Positions 1 to 9,150 of a stretch of 64,000 nt of DNA are shown piece after piece. A program made the translations under genes and the position numbers. The DNA comes from Lachnospiraceae bacterium XBB1006 (GTDB taxonomy: Bacteria > Bacillota > Clostridia > Lachnospirales > Lachnospiraceae), in assembly GCA_900115795.1 (NCBI GenBank), contig FOXT01000013.1, positions 38,785-102,784 on the forward strand, written 5' to 3'. Every line of letters starts with the position of its first letter. Position 1 is the first letter of the stretch. The notes below the pieces were generated by a model, which made no database searches, was not told where the DNA came from, and saw nothing but the letters and a program-made list of their open reading frames with translations.

Positions 1-1
1 G

Positions 2-1414
2 GCTACCTCGTTTTTTATGGCGATGGGGTGTATGACCCAGCTAAGTCAGTCCGATTGGCCGGCATATGTAAGCATTGTTCCAATGATTTTGGACATTGTT
101 GTATTTTTGGGTGGTATCCTGATGTACTTGAAATTCCATGGGAATATTATATATTCTAAGTACGTGGGCTATGGATACTTAGTTGTTTATGCTGCGGCAC
201 TACTGATGTCGGGAAACAATAATACGTATCCGTATATGATTCCCATTTTATTTGGAGTCATGATTACATTGGACATCCGTGGGACAAAAATGATAACCGG
301 ATGGTATTTGATTGTTAATATTTTGAAAGCAGTGTTGCTGATGACCAAGGTGGCAGAGACACCGAAAGTTATTGAGTATGTAATGCTGGAAATCATTATT
401 ACGGTTTTGGTTAGCATTTGCGTGATTCGTGGTATTTTAATGCTGAATGATTTCTTTCAGGAGTCTATCAGGGCGGCTTCAGAAGGAGCAAGACGAAATG
501 CAGAGGTATCAGATAAGATTCGTGAAGTGGCCGGAGATGTAGAGGGTAAGATGGAGGACGTTACTACTTCGATTCGCAAAATTGAGGAAGCAACGGCGCA
601 GATGAATGCATCGCTTAAGGGTATTTCGGATGGCATTTCGGATAATGCCAACGCAATTATGGAGCAGACGGATCAGACAAATTCCATTGCCCGAATTATT
701 GAAGATACCAATGACAAGACAAAATCCATTATGGAAACAACCCAGAGCGCGCAAAGCAGCGTGGATTCCGGTACACATGCAATGGAGGATTTGTCACAGC
801 ATGTGGTGCGTGCCATTGAGTCCGGTGAGCAGATGAAGGTATCAGCAGAGAATTTGAGAAAACGTTCGGAGTCTGTGCGTGAGATTACAGACATGATTTT
901 GAATATTTCTTCGCAAACGAATTTGCTTGCGTTAAATGCATCCATAGAAGCTGCCCGTGCAGGAGAGGCAGGGCGTGGATTTGCCGTTGTAGCAGATGAA
1001 ATTCGTGAGCTTGCGGAGCAGACAAAATCGGCAACGGAGCAGATTACGGCTATTTTGGATCAATTGGCTGTGGATGCATCGGATGTGGTTAGTAAGGTAG
1101 ATGAAAGCGTGGGTATCTCCAATTCACAGAGAGAATTGGCAGATAACGCAGCAGAACGGTTTGCGGATATAAAACAGAACGTTACGATGCTATTGGATGG
1201 AACAACCGAGATGTCAGGATTGATGGGACAGTTGGTAGACGCAAATCGCCTGATTGTGGATTCTGTTAGCACATTGTCAGCCAGCAGTCAACAGATTTCT
1301 GCAAGTACGCAGGAAGTGTCGGATAGCAGTGAAGATAATGTGGAAATGGTACGTCATTTTGCAGAAGTAATGGAGCAGATTAATAAACAGCTTTCTGTTT
1401 TACACCAGTCCTAG
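2..1414 (+). CDS. Methyl-accepting chemotaxis protein (5' end outside window)
   Basis: Chemoreceptor that relays a membrane or cytoplasmic signal to CheA/CheW. The frame is open to the left edge, so the true start is probably upstream; the first in-window ATG is at 17. Counting from that ATG, the first ~150 residues are hydrophobic (about five or six membrane helices with very short loops, no large extracellular sensor domain). After that comes a long coiled-coil signalling domain. The conserved hairpin tip ([19 protein letters not shown], about residues 295-315, followed by [18 protein letters not shown]) is intact. The lack of an extracellular ligand domain suggests sensing within the membrane or of energy state; that is inference. 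A strong terminator follows at 1441-1474. Confidence 0.93.
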   Translation, partial: ATSFFMAMGCMTQLSQSDWPAYVSIVPMILDIVVFLGGILMYLKFHGNIIYSKYVGYGYLVVYAAALLMSGNNNTYPYMIPILFGVMITLDIRGTKMITGWYLIVNILKAVLLMTKVAETPKVIEYVMLEIIITVLVSICVIRGILMLNDFFQESIRAASEGARRNAEVSDKIREVAGDVEGKMEDVTTSIRKIEEATAQMNASLKGISDGISDNANAIMEQTDQTNSIARIIEDTNDKTKSIMETTQSAQSSVDSGTHAMEDLSQHVVRAIESGEQMKVSAENLRKRSESVREITDMILNISSQTNLLALNASIEAARAGEAGRGFAVVADEIRELAEQTKSATEQITAILDQLAVDASDVVSKVDESVGISNSQRELADNAAERFADIKQNVTMLLDGTTEMSGLMGQLVDANRLIVDSVSTLSASSQQISASTQEVSDSSEDNVEMVRHFAEVMEQINKQLSVLHQS

Positions 1415-1440
1415 CAGGCGAGATATGGATTGAGAGTAAG

Positions 1441-1474
1441 AGTGCCTGATTTTTATAAGTCAGGCACTTTTTTT
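1441..1474 (+). terminator. Intrinsic terminator after chemoreceptor gene
   Basis: Perfect 9-bp stem AGTGCCTGA / TCAGGCACT with a 10-base loop, followed by seven T. It ends the chemoreceptor transcript and lies upstream of the next ribosome binding site. This argues against an earlier start for the downstream gene. Confidence 0.85.
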
Positions 1475-1486
1475 GGAGGAAAAAAG

Positions 1487-2344
1487 ATGGAAGAGCCGAG
1501 AAAACCATTGCCGGTTGATGTGCCGGGGGTGGGGTATACTTTAAAGCATCGCTATGCGGTGGAGGCGCTGATTTCGCATTATTGCAAACAGGCAATTGGA
1601 AAGAAAGATGGCAATGGGGAACGTTTTACAGAGCAGGATTACCAACGAATGCTTTTTCGAGGAAAGTGCCATGATATGGACAAAATATTGTGCGGACTGT
1701 GCTATCCGCAATTGACAGCGGACTACTTGCATCGTCTGTTTGCCACGCACCATGAAGAGGGCCTGTTAGACATGGACCAGCGTTGCAAGTATGATTTTAT
1801 GGAAATGATTTTTGATATGGAAAGTGCAAAATACACCAAACCGGATAAGTGGGGTGGAGGTGCCTATGCATATGCGACGCAATATAAGCAAAATATAATA
1901 GGTACGCTTCTTCCTTATTTTCAGCTATTTGGTCTTGATAAAGAGGATAGTGGGGTACTTGCAAGCATTAAGGAACAGGTAGAACATCCTTATTATGAGG
2001 AAGATTTACTCGACGCCATTACAACGTATCTGCACACAACGCATTTACACAGATTGAACGGTGTGGCGCGCTTGGATGACCGGGGATTTAAAGAACTGTT
2101 TGAGGAACCGGTACCATTTCGGCATCCGGCCACACAGAAAAAAGATGGAACCGTGTTTACACGTCCCTCGAAATTAACAGCGGCCTCTAAGAGCTTTCAA
2201 AACCGGGAAATGATGCGGGGAACGTATGAGGCGCAGTTGTTTGATATGGATGCGTTGTGCACAATTTTGCCGGAAGATATTGACAAGATAAATGAGAAAG
2301 CACTAGAATATTTAAAGATAATGGGTAGAGAACATCAGCGTTAA
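1487..2344 (+). CDS. HD-domain-like protein of unknown function
   Basis: 285-residue soluble protein. I do not recognise a characterised family member. Visible features are CHDMDK (about residue 65), HH about 25 residues later and a following acidic, aromatic stretch (KYDFMEMIFDMES). This H..HD..HH spacing resembles the metal-binding core of HD-type phosphohydrolases and of DUF5662-like proteins. No signal peptide or membrane segment is present. The start is placed at 1487 because GGAGGA precedes it by 6 bases and the upstream terminator separates it from an earlier in-frame ATG at 1430. A PAP2 phosphatase gene follows after 17 bases, probably in the same transcript. Substrate unknown. Confidence 0.7.
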   Translation: MEEPRKPLPVDVPGVGYTLKHRYAVEALISHYCKQAIGKKDGNGERFTEQDYQRMLFRGKCHDMDKILCGLCYPQLTADYLHRLFATHHEEGLLDMDQRCKYDFMEMIFDMESAKYTKPDKWGGGAYAYATQYKQNIIGTLLPYFQLFGLDKEDSGVLASIKEQVEHPYYEEDLLDAITTYLHTTHLHRLNGVARLDDRGFKELFEEPVPFRHPATQKKDGTVFTRPSKLTAASKSFQNREMMRGTYEAQLFDMDALCTILPEDIDKINEKALEYLKIMGREHQR

Positions 2345-2361
2345 GGAGGAAGAAAAGGAGT

Positions 2362-3021
2362 ATGAAACAGACAAGAAATTATATGGCGGCATTTTTTCTG
2401 CTAATTGCATTTGCTGCATTGCTACTTGCGGTGATTTCATTTGATGTAAGACCGATTGGACCGGAGGGTAGTAAAGTCGGGTTGGCATCGGTGAATGAGT
2501 TGGTAAGAGATTTGGTGGGAACAAACGATATGTGGTATCAGATAACAAAGTATTTGGGGTATCTGACACTGTGTATTCCATTGGTGTTTGCAGGGCTGGG
2601 GTGTAAGCAATTAATTAGCCGACGCAGTTTTGCGAAAGTCGATGGGGATTTGTATTTGTTGGCTGCTTTTTATGTATTGGTATTGGGAACCTATGCATTG
2701 TTTGAAAAAATGATTGTAAATTACCGCCCGGTGATTATGGATGAGGGCTTAGAGGCATCTTTTCCGTCCTCCCATACCATGTTGGTGATCGCGGTCATGG
2801 GAACGGCGGCGTATCAAGTGAGCCGTAGGGTGAAACAACAGACGGTGCGGCTGCTTTTGGAGGCATTGTGCGTGCTGCTTTTGGTGGTAATGGTGATAGG
2901 ACGAATGCTTAGCGGTGTCCACTGGTTTACGGATATTGTGGCCGGAGTCATTTTGGCGGATGCCTATGTGATGTTGTATTTTGCAATTGCGCAGAGCATA
3001 TGTACGCGAAAGAGGGATTGA
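2362..3021 (+). CDS. PAP2-family membrane phosphatase
   Basis: Integral membrane lipid phosphatase of the type 2 phosphatidic acid phosphatase superfamily; members hydrolyse phosphatidate, phosphatidylglycerol-phosphate or undecaprenyl pyrophosphate. The three phosphatase motifs are visible in order: a Lys-rich segment ending in NYRP (about 115-123), PSSHT (about 134-138, the PSGH box) and GRMLSGVHWFTD (about 179-190, the R-x5-H-x3-D box). Six hydrophobic segments surround them. The ribosome binding site AAGGAG lies 1-2 bases further than ideal but is strong. Whether the substrate is a glycerolipid or undecaprenyl pyrophosphate cannot be told from sequence. Confidence 0.9.
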   Translation: MKQTRNYMAAFFLLIAFAALLLAVISFDVRPIGPEGSKVGLASVNELVRDLVGTNDMWYQITKYLGYLTLCIPLVFAGLGCKQLISRRSFAKVDGDLYLLAAFYVLVLGTYALFEKMIVNYRPVIMDEGLEASFPSSHTMLVIAVMGTAAYQVSRRVKQQTVRLLLEALCVLLLVVMVIGRMLSGVHWFTDIVAGVILADAYVMLYFAIAQSICTRKRD

Positions 3022-3065
3022 CTTTTTGAACGGATGATGGTAGCATTAAAAAGTTGATATAGTAC

Positions 3066-3158
3066 GGAGGCGGATAGGTGCTGGTGTGCCTCGCGGTCTT
3101 CAAAACCGTTGTGGGGAGTTTGAAGCTTCCCGGGTGAGTTCGATTCTCACCCCCTTCG
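3066..3158 (+). tRNA. selC: tRNA-Sec, anticodon TCA
   Basis: Folds as a selenocysteine tRNA. It has a 6-bp D stem (AGGTGC/GTGCCT with G-T pairs) and an anticodon stem GCGGT/ACCGT with loop CTTCAAA placing TCA at 3100-3102. It has a long variable arm (GGGGAG/CTTCCC) and a T arm GTGAG-TTCGATT-CTCAC. The extended acceptor stem contains one apparent mismatch, so the 5' end may be off by a base. CCA is not encoded. It decodes UGA as Sec on SelB. No selA, selB or selD lies in the window, and no selenoprotein was recognised here. Confidence 0.93.
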
Positions 3159-3162
3159 TTTC

Positions 3163-3194
3163 GGCAGGGCTTTGGCCCTGCCTTTTGTTTTTTT
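3163..3194 (+). terminator. Terminator of tRNA-Sec transcript
   Basis: Perfect 8-bp stem GGCAGGGC / GCCCTGCC with a 4-base loop, followed by TTTTGTTTTTTT, immediately after the tRNA. Confidence 0.9.
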
Positions 3195-3289
3195 GGGGCG
3201 CTCACAGAGATAACAAAAGCATTGAAAATCTATCACTCCGATTACATATTTAGCTAGTAGAATGAAAGAAAATAGGAGGAGTGTAACCG

Positions 3290-5203
3290 ATGGTATATAC
3301 GATTTATTTTGATGTGAGTGCCGTCATTTTGATTCTTGTTTTGGCGACCTATTTTTTCATCACACAGAATATTAAAAATAAAGAAACCGTCATGTTTGCA
3401 CATTTGCTTACGGCGACGCTTTTGGCTGCGATATTTGATATATTGTCGGCTTACTTAGGTGCGCAATATGGACAGATCCCTGCGGTTGTAAATTATTTTT
3501 GCGATGAAGTGTATCTGCTATCTGCAAATGGCATTACGTTCGCTTATTTCATTTATATTTATATTATTACAACCAAAAAGGAAAGTAGTATTTCTGCCTG
3601 GCAGTTTTTGGGAATTGGCGTTCCGTATTTATGCGTTGTGCTGTTGGTACTTACGTCACCCTTTAACCATGCAATATTCTTTTATGATAAAGGGCAGTAT
3701 TGCCATGGGGAATATGCCATTGTCCTGTATCTGATTTCCTTTGGATATATTCTTCTGGCGCTGTTTCGGACGTTGCTTTTCCGAAAACTATTGGTGCGCG
3801 GACGTGTTATGTTTATTGTGGGTTACACAGTTATTATGCTGGCAGTTGTGATTTACCAGGGACTTAATCCTACGATGATGGTAGTGCAATATGGAGCGGC
3901 CATTTCCTGCCTGGTGATTTATTTTTCACTGGAGAATCCATCCGGCTATAAAGATCAGGAACTGGATTTATACAATGTGAAGGGATTTTGTGAAATCTAC
4001 CGATACAACGTATATGCAGGGCGGCGATTTCAGATTCTGGCGGTTCAGATTGAGGGAATTGACGGTATTAGTTCTGTAATTGGTCTGGATGTGCAAAACG
4101 AACTGATGAAGGACGCGGTGGAGGAATTGGAGCGGATTAGCGGCTCGAAGCGCTGCTGCAGAATGTCAGAAGAAATGTTTTGCATTATTGCAAAAAAAAC
4201 ACCGGAAGAATGGGAGCTTGTGCGAAGCCAGATTGGAGAACGCTTCCGGAAACCGTTTTGGTACCGGGATATGCAGATTAATTTGCGGGCGCATATGTGT
4301 ATGCTAGAAAAACCGGAGGAAATACCGAAGGCAGAGGATGCAATTGATATGATGCGGTTTGCGCTGCAGAAAGTGATGCGGGATTATGGAGAAAGTATAG
4401 GCGAGGCAGACACGGTTGAATTAAGCGAAGGACGGCGCGAGGCGTATGTGGTACAGGCGATGAAGCGGGCGCTTGAAAACCATGGTTTTTGTGTATATTA
4501 TCAACCGATTTTCAGTGCAAAAGAAGGGCGCTACGTACGAGCAGAGGCATTGGTTCGCCTGTTTGATGAGGAACTTGGAATGATTCCGCCGGATGAGTTT
4601 ATTCCGCTGGCAGAGCAGAAGGGGCTGATTACGGAGATTGGCGCCTACGTGTTTAGTGATGTATGCGCAATGCTGAAGAGGGAACGCATTTGGGAAAAAG
4701 GAATTGAACGTGTAGACGTGAACCTTTCCGGTATCCAGTGCATGCAGGAGAATTTGGCGGAACGTATGATTGATATTATGGATGCGTACCAGGTTCCGTA
4801 TAAAGCAGTGAATTTTGAAATTACGGAAACGGCTGCGATTCTTTCGAAGACCACATTGAAGCGAAATATGGAAGTACTCTTGCAAAAGGGAGTTAATTTC
4901 GCCATGGACGATTATGGAAACGGGTATTCGAACACTATGACAATTATCGATAATCCGTTCTCGGATATCAAGATTGATAAAAGTATGCTGTGGTCAGCGA
5001 TGGGAAACACATTGGCGATGCAGGCGTTAAAACATACGATCTACATGTTGCAGGATATGGGATTTGAGATTATTGTGGAAGGTGTGGAGAATGCAGAGAT
5101 GTCGGCAATGCTGCAAAAACTGGGATGTACACTGCATCAAGGATTTTACTATGCAAAACCGCTGGCAGAAGCCGAGTTTATCGAGCTGGTTAAAACTTTA
5201 TAA
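3290..5203 (+). CDS. Membrane-anchored c-di-GMP phosphodiesterase (degenerate GGDEF + EAL)
   Basis: 637 residues. N-terminal ~210 residues contain about seven membrane helices. They are followed by a GGDEF-like domain (about 225-360) whose catalytic GGDEF loop is not recognisable, then an EAL domain from about residue 400. The EAL catalytic set looks complete: EALVR (about 417), NLSG, EITET, MDDYGNGYSN (about 538), KIDKS, VEGVEN and QGFYYAKPL. It should therefore hydrolyse c-di-GMP, with the degenerate GGDEF as a possible allosteric GTP site. Start ATG at 3290 has AGGAGG upstream. It is monocistronic between the tRNA terminator and the ribU promoter. Confidence 0.92.
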   Translation: MVYTIYFDVSAVILILVLATYFFITQNIKNKETVMFAHLLTATLLAAIFDILSAYLGAQYGQIPAVVNYFCDEVYLLSANGITFAYFIYIYIITTKKESSISAWQFLGIGVPYLCVVLLVLTSPFNHAIFFYDKGQYCHGEYAIVLYLISFGYILLALFRTLLFRKLLVRGRVMFIVGYTVIMLAVVIYQGLNPTMMVVQYGAAISCLVIYFSLENPSGYKDQELDLYNVKGFCEIYRYNVYAGRRFQILAVQIEGIDGISSVIGLDVQNELMKDAVEELERISGSKRCCRMSEEMFCIIAKKTPEEWELVRSQIGERFRKPFWYRDMQINLRAHMCMLEKPEEIPKAEDAIDMMRFALQKVMRDYGESIGEADTVELSEGRREAYVVQAMKRALENHGFCVYYQPIFSAKEGRYVRAEALVRLFDEELGMIPPDEFIPLAEQKGLITEIGAYVFSDVCAMLKRERIWEKGIERVDVNLSGIQCMQENLAERMIDIMDAYQVPYKAVNFEITETAAILSKTTLKRNMEVLLQKGVNFAMDDYGNGYSNTMTIIDNPFSDIKIDKSMLWSAMGNTLAMQALKHTIYMLQDMGFEIIVEGVENAEMSAMLQKLGCTLHQGFYYAKPLAEAEFIELVKTL

Positions 5204-5221
5204 AATGGCAAAAACTTCTTC

Positions 5222-5250
5222 TTGCAAATGAATAATACGTGTATTATACT
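5222..5250 (+). promoter_or_regulatory. Sigma-A promoter for ribU
   Basis: TTGCAA at 5222-5227, 17-bp spacer, TATACT at 5245-5250. It directs transcription into the structured leader before ribU. Confidence 0.75.
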
Positions 5251-5260
5251 AATAGTAGTG

Positions 5261-5362
5261 TAAGAATGATGCCGAAATCATAGGAAGTTATCATTCCTCG
5301 TTTATCAATAATTCTTAAAAGAACGGCCTTGAAATGCATATCATTTCGAGGCTGTTTTGTGT
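5261..5362 (+). promoter_or_regulatory. Structured leader of ribU with terminator-like hairpin
   Basis: About 120 transcribed bases before the gene hold two structures. The first is a closing stem TAAGAAT (5261-5267) with ATTCTTA (5311-5317); it encloses an alternative pairing of GAATGAT (5264) with ATCATTC (5290). The second is a 13-bp hairpin at 5324-5354 (with G-T pairs) followed by TTTTGTGT, looking like an attenuator terminator. I do not see the conserved FMN riboswitch core, so the ligand, if any, is unknown. Confidence 0.5.
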
Positions 5363-5378
5363 AAAGGAGAAGGAAATC

Positions 5379-5996
5379 ATGCAGAATAAGGAACAGGGGA
5401 GCAGTAAGGTGAAACGAATGGTGTTGGTTGCTATGTTGGGAGCAATCAGTGCAATTTTGATGTTTTTTGAGATTGTTATTCCATTTGTGCCGCCATTTAT
5501 CAAATTTGATTTTTCGGAATTGCCCATTATTATTGCCGGATTTGTATTAGGACCGGTGGATGGCATTCTGACAATTGTTATTAAGCTGTTATTGAAGCTG
5601 GTGCTGAAGGGAACACAGACGGCAGGCGTAGGAGAACTTATGAATTTTTGCGTATCGGCCTTGTATATGCTGCCATCTGTTCTGATTTACCGTCGCATCC
5701 GTTCGAAGAAGGGAGCCGTGATTTCTATGGCAGTCGGAACGGTGAATGTGAGCATTATGGCAGTGCTGATTAATTATTTTATTATGTTCCCGGTATATGC
5801 ATGGGCATTTCACATGCCAATGGAGGCATTGGTGAGCCAGGGAACGCAGGTGAATCCGAAGATTGATAGCTTGTTTACGATGATGGTATGGGCTGTGTTG
5901 CCGTTTAATCTTTTGAAATATACGGTGATTTCTGTGACCACATTTTTAGTATACAAGCGGTTGGCCGGATTCTTACGAAACACGATTTTGAAATAG
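5379..5996 (+). CDS. ribU: Riboflavin ECF transporter S component
   Basis: 205-residue integral membrane substrate-binding subunit that brings riboflavin to the shared EcfA-EcfA-EcfT module. It has six hydrophobic helices. The RibU signatures are KFDFSELP after helix 1 (Bacillus YpaA has KIDFSDVP), the NYFIMFPVYAW segment and LPFNLLKY near the C-terminus. The start is ATG 5379, with AGGAG at 5365-5369. An upstream in-frame ATG at 5334 lies inside the leader hairpin and is unlikely. A matching ecfA1-ecfA2-ecfT module is encoded at 12.3-14.8 kb. Confidence 0.9.
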   Translation: MQNKEQGSSKVKRMVLVAMLGAISAILMFFEIVIPFVPPFIKFDFSELPIIIAGFVLGPVDGILTIVIKLLLKLVLKGTQTAGVGELMNFCVSALYMLPSVLIYRRIRSKKGAVISMAVGTVNVSIMAVLINYFIMFPVYAWAFHMPMEALVSQGTQVNPKIDSLFTMMVWAVLPFNLLKYTVISVTTFLVYKRLAGFLRNTILK

Positions 5997-6011
5997 GAAA
6001 GCAGAAGAATT

Positions 6012-7748
6012 ATGAAGATAGTATTAGTTGCAATTAATACGAAATATATTCATTCTAATTTAGCAGTCTACGCCCTCTCGTCGTATGTAAGAGCGAAGGG
6101 GGAAACCGCGACGGTGTGTGAATACACCATAAATCATGACGCGGATGATATATTGCAGGATTTGTATCAGAAACGCCCGGATGTAGTGGCGTTTTCCTGC
6201 TATTTATGGAATTATGTATATATCAATGAGCTTACAAGAGAATTGAAACGGCTGTTGCCGACGTTGGATATTTGGCTTGGTGGTCCGGAAGTTAGTTACG
6301 AGGCAAGGAATCACTTGATGCAGCATCCGGAAATACGCGGAATTTTGTTGGGGGAAGGGGAAGAAACCTTCCTTCAATTATGTCAGTTTTATCATGGAAA
6401 GGGAAAACTGGCAGATATTGCAGGGATGATTTATCGGGAAGAAGACGCAATTTTGGAAACGCCGACACGACCATGCCTTGATTTGGATACGTTACCGTTT
6501 CCATACGAGAACTTAGAGGCGATGGAACACAAGATTCTTTACTATGAATCATCCCGTGGGTGTCCGTTTTCCTGTAGTTACTGCTTATCTTCCGTAGACC
6601 GGCATTTGCGATTTAAATCGCTACCGAAGGTATACGGGGAGTTACAGCAGTTTATCGATGCCAACGTGCCGCAGGTAAAATTTGTGGATCGAACGTATAA
6701 TGCAAAAGTAGAGCATGCGCTGGCCATTTGGGAATTCATTAAGGAACACGATAATGGAATTACCAATTTTCATTTTGAAGTGGCAGCAGATATTTTACGA
6801 CCTGAGGAAATTCAATGTTTGCAAGGATTGCGTCCGGGACTTGTACAGTTAGAAATTGGTGTGCAGTCCACCAACGAACAGACTATTCGCGAAATTCACC
6901 GCGTGATGGATTTAGAAAAAGTCCGACAGATTACCAAAACATTAAAGGCGGCAGGAAATATAAACCTGCATTTGGATTTGATTGCCGGATTGCCTTTTGA
7001 AACCTACCGGCGTTTTCAACAGTCTTTTGATGATTTGTATAAGATGCGTCCTCATCAGTTGCAGCTTGGATTTTTGAAAGTGCTGAAGGGATCGTATATG
7101 TATGAGCACGCTTTGGAATATGGAATTTTATACCATGAACGCCCGCCGTATGAAGTGATGCAAACGAAATGGATTACATATGATGAAATAATTTTGTTAA
7201 AGCAGGTGGAGCAAATGGTGGAGTGCTATTACAATAGCGGACAGTTTTCTACTATGTTGGGTGTGTACTTTTGCAGGGAAAAGCGTAGGGAAGGAGTGGA
7301 ACGACCGTTTCAATTCTTTCGGAGGTTAGCGGATTATTATCTTGAAAAAGGACAAATGTCTGTATCGCAATCCCGATTGAAACGATATGAATTGTTGTTG
7401 GATTTTCTTGAGAGCATTGGAGAAGAGAGAGAATTGTATGAAGAAGCGGCGATGTATGACTTGTATTTGCGTGAGAACTTAAAAAGCCGACCTTCCTTTG
7501 CAAAAGAGACAGATGTACTCCTGCGTGAGTGGAAAAAGAAGTATGGAAAGACACGTCACCTTGAGCGTTTTTCCTATGATTTTTCCGAGGGAGAATTCTA
7601 TGAATACGCGGATATGCCGAAGCAGGAACCGGTGCGCATTGAATTTTTTTACAACGAGCGGAACCCGGTTACCGGAAATGTTAGAACAAAGAGGATAGAT
7701 GATGACGAAGCAGGAACGAATGATGGAAATCCTTCATCGCATGGATGA
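6012..7748 (+). CDS. B12-binding-domain radical SAM protein (DUF4080 type)
   Basis: 578 residues. Residues 1-140 look like a cobalamin-binding Rossmann domain (MKIVLVAINTKYIHSNLAV, then VAFSCYLWNYVYINELT). They are followed by the radical SAM cluster motif CPFSCSYC (about 184-192) and a TIM-barrel region (VKFVDRTYN, GVQSTN, HLDLIAGLP). The C-terminal ~200 residues match the DUF4080-like extension. The family is associated with radical methylations or unknown modifications; the substrate is not known. The gene lies 15 bases after ribU and its last 50 bases overlap nth, so the three are probably co-transcribed. Confidence 0.85.
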   Translation: MKIVLVAINTKYIHSNLAVYALSSYVRAKGETATVCEYTINHDADDILQDLYQKRPDVVAFSCYLWNYVYINELTRELKRLLPTLDIWLGGPEVSYEARNHLMQHPEIRGILLGEGEETFLQLCQFYHGKGKLADIAGMIYREEDAILETPTRPCLDLDTLPFPYENLEAMEHKILYYESSRGCPFSCSYCLSSVDRHLRFKSLPKVYGELQQFIDANVPQVKFVDRTYNAKVEHALAIWEFIKEHDNGITNFHFEVAADILRPEEIQCLQGLRPGLVQLEIGVQSTNEQTIREIHRVMDLEKVRQITKTLKAAGNINLHLDLIAGLPFETYRRFQQSFDDLYKMRPHQLQLGFLKVLKGSYMYEHALEYGILYHERPPYEVMQTKWITYDEIILLKQVEQMVECYYNSGQFSTMLGVYFCREKRREGVERPFQFFRRLADYYLEKGQMSVSQSRLKRYELLLDFLESIGEERELYEEAAMYDLYLRENLKSRPSFAKETDVLLREWKKKYGKTRHLERFSYDFSEGEFYEYADMPKQEPVRIEFFYNERNPVTGNVRTKRIDDDEAGTNDGNPSSHG

Positions 7749-8340
7749 AGAATACGGAACGGAATTGATTTGCTATTTGAATCATGAAACACCATGGCAG
7801 TTGCTGATTGCGGTGATTTTAAGTGCACAGTGCACAGATGCGCGCGTAAACATTGTGACCAGGGAGCTGTTTGAAAAATATGATTCGCTAGAGAAATTTG
7901 CAAATGCGGATTTGAAAGAATTAGAGAACGATATTCATTCTACCGGGTTTTATCATAACAAGGCAGTTAATATCATTGCCTGTGCAAAACGGCTTGTGGA
8001 GGTTTATGGCGGACAGGTGCCGCGTGAACTTCCGGATTTGCTGAGTCTGGCCGGTGTAGGGAGAAAAACCGCGAATGTAATTCGTGGAAACATTTATCAC
8101 GATCCAAGCATTGTGGTGGATACGCATGTAAAGCGAATTTCTAATCGGTGGGAGTTCACCAAAAACCAGGAACCTGAGAAGATAGAGCAGGATCTGATGA
8201 AACTTTTGCCAAAGGATCATTGGATATTATATAACATTCACGTAATTTCCCTTGGCAGAAGTTATTGTACGGCAAGAAAGCCGGATTGTGAGCATTGCTT
8301 CTTACGGGATATATGTATTTTTTATGCAAAACAAGCTTAA
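7699..8340 (+). CDS. nth: Endonuclease III (DNA glycosylase/AP lyase)
   Basis: Base-excision repair enzyme removing oxidised pyrimidines. The helix-hairpin-helix LPDLLSLAGVGRKTANV (about 112-128) contains the catalytic Lys. VVDTHVKRISNR (about 138-150) carries the catalytic Asp. A C-x6-C-x2-C-x5-C cluster (about 189-207) binds 4Fe-4S. At 213 residues it has the usual length. The start at 7699 or 7702 overlaps the upstream gene by ~50 bases and uses GAGG at 7690. Its stop overlaps by a few bases with the stop of the convergent gene. Confidence 0.95.
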   Translation: MMTKQERMMEILHRMDEEYGTELICYLNHETPWQLLIAVILSAQCTDARVNIVTRELFEKYDSLEKFANADLKELENDIHSTGFYHNKAVNIIACAKRLVEVYGGQVPRELPDLLSLAGVGRKTANVIRGNIYHDPSIVVDTHVKRISNRWEFTKNQEPEKIEQDLMKLLPKDHWILYNIHVISLGRSYCTARKPDCEHCFLRDICIFYAKQA

Positions 8341-8942
8341 GGGTGGACTATTTTCGTTAGTTTTAGTATAATAGTATCCTTGGAGAGAGAATTTAATCGA
8401 CCGGCTGATTCAATCAGGTGGTCGATACGGTATGCCTGATGCTTTTCAAGATAGAGGTAGGCCAGCATCACATAGTTTTCTGTAATGTCTGAGCCAATGC
8501 GAATGCCGTATTCCAGTACCATTTGAGCATCATCGGTATAACCGGCATCTAAGAGTTTTTTTCCAAAATCGCGTACTCGAATACACAAATCAGTGAAGTT
8601 CTGATCGTATTGAGAAAGGGTGCCGATGTTGGCAGCTCCATAAGCTAGTTTTAATTCGGTATTGGTGTAACCGTTCAAGTTGACGATGGGCTGGTCTTTT
8701 AGTGATAGAAGCGATTCCTTAAGGGAAACAAGTTCCGGTTCTGATACCGTAATCTCACATAAGGCATCGTCGATGGCGATGTAGTCAAGGGTGGACAAAT
8801 CCTTGCAAGCGGTAGCATTTGCTTCGGTTTCCCTTGCCCAGAAGGCGTCGCGCTTGGCGCGATCCCGATTGCGAACGTTTCCGCCAAAGAAGTTAATAGT
8901 ACTAACAATAAGGATGAAAAATGACAAGCATAGTAATGGCAT
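8337..8942 (-). CDS. Membrane-anchored hypothetical protein
   Basis: 201 residues starting MPLLCLSFFILIVSTINFFGG, one N-terminal membrane anchor or uncleaved signal, then a soluble helical region. The C-terminal helices (YTDDAQMVLEYGIRIGSDITENYVMLAYLY) look TPR-like. No known family recognised. Start at 8942 has AAAGGA upstream on this strand; an earlier in-frame ATG at 9029 would run through the divergent small gene. It reads opposite to nth and ends within the nth stop codon. Confidence 0.65.
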   Translation of the reverse strand: MPLLCLSFFILIVSTINFFGGNVRNRDRAKRDAFWARETEANATACKDLSTLDYIAIDDALCEITVSEPELVSLKESLLSLKDQPIVNLNGYTNTELKLAYGAANIGTLSQYDQNFTDLCIRVRDFGKKLLDAGYTDDAQMVLEYGIRIGSDITENYVMLAYLYLEKHQAYRIDHLIESAGRLNSLSKDTIILKLTKIVHP

Positions 8943-8986
8943 GATAAGTAAGTCCTTTCTTTTTAATGTTGATAGGAGGTAAAACA

Positions 8987-9082
8987 ATGAAACAGAAGAC
9001 ACGTCAGAGACTCGCAGGTGCAGTTGCAATCATTCTGATTCTGGCAATGATTTTGCCGCTTGTTTTAGCCGCTGTTGTATAA
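8987..9082 (+). CDS. 31-residue single-span membrane miniprotein
   Basis: A short gene with a perfect AGGAGG at 8974-8979 and good spacing to ATG 8987. The product is KQKTRQRLAG followed by a ~20-residue hydrophobic helix ending AAVV. A basic N-terminus plus one helix predicts N-in insertion in the membrane. It lies divergent to the 8337-8942 gene and upstream of the VanW-type gene. Function unknown; such miniproteins often accompany membrane complexes. Confidence 0.6.
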   Translation: MKQKTRQRLAGAVAIILILAMILPLVLAAVV

Positions 9083-9150
9083 CTAGTTTTACTATAGCGT
9101 GTTTGAGCAAGAGAGTCAACTGATTGTAATAAAGATAACGGAATAATCAA

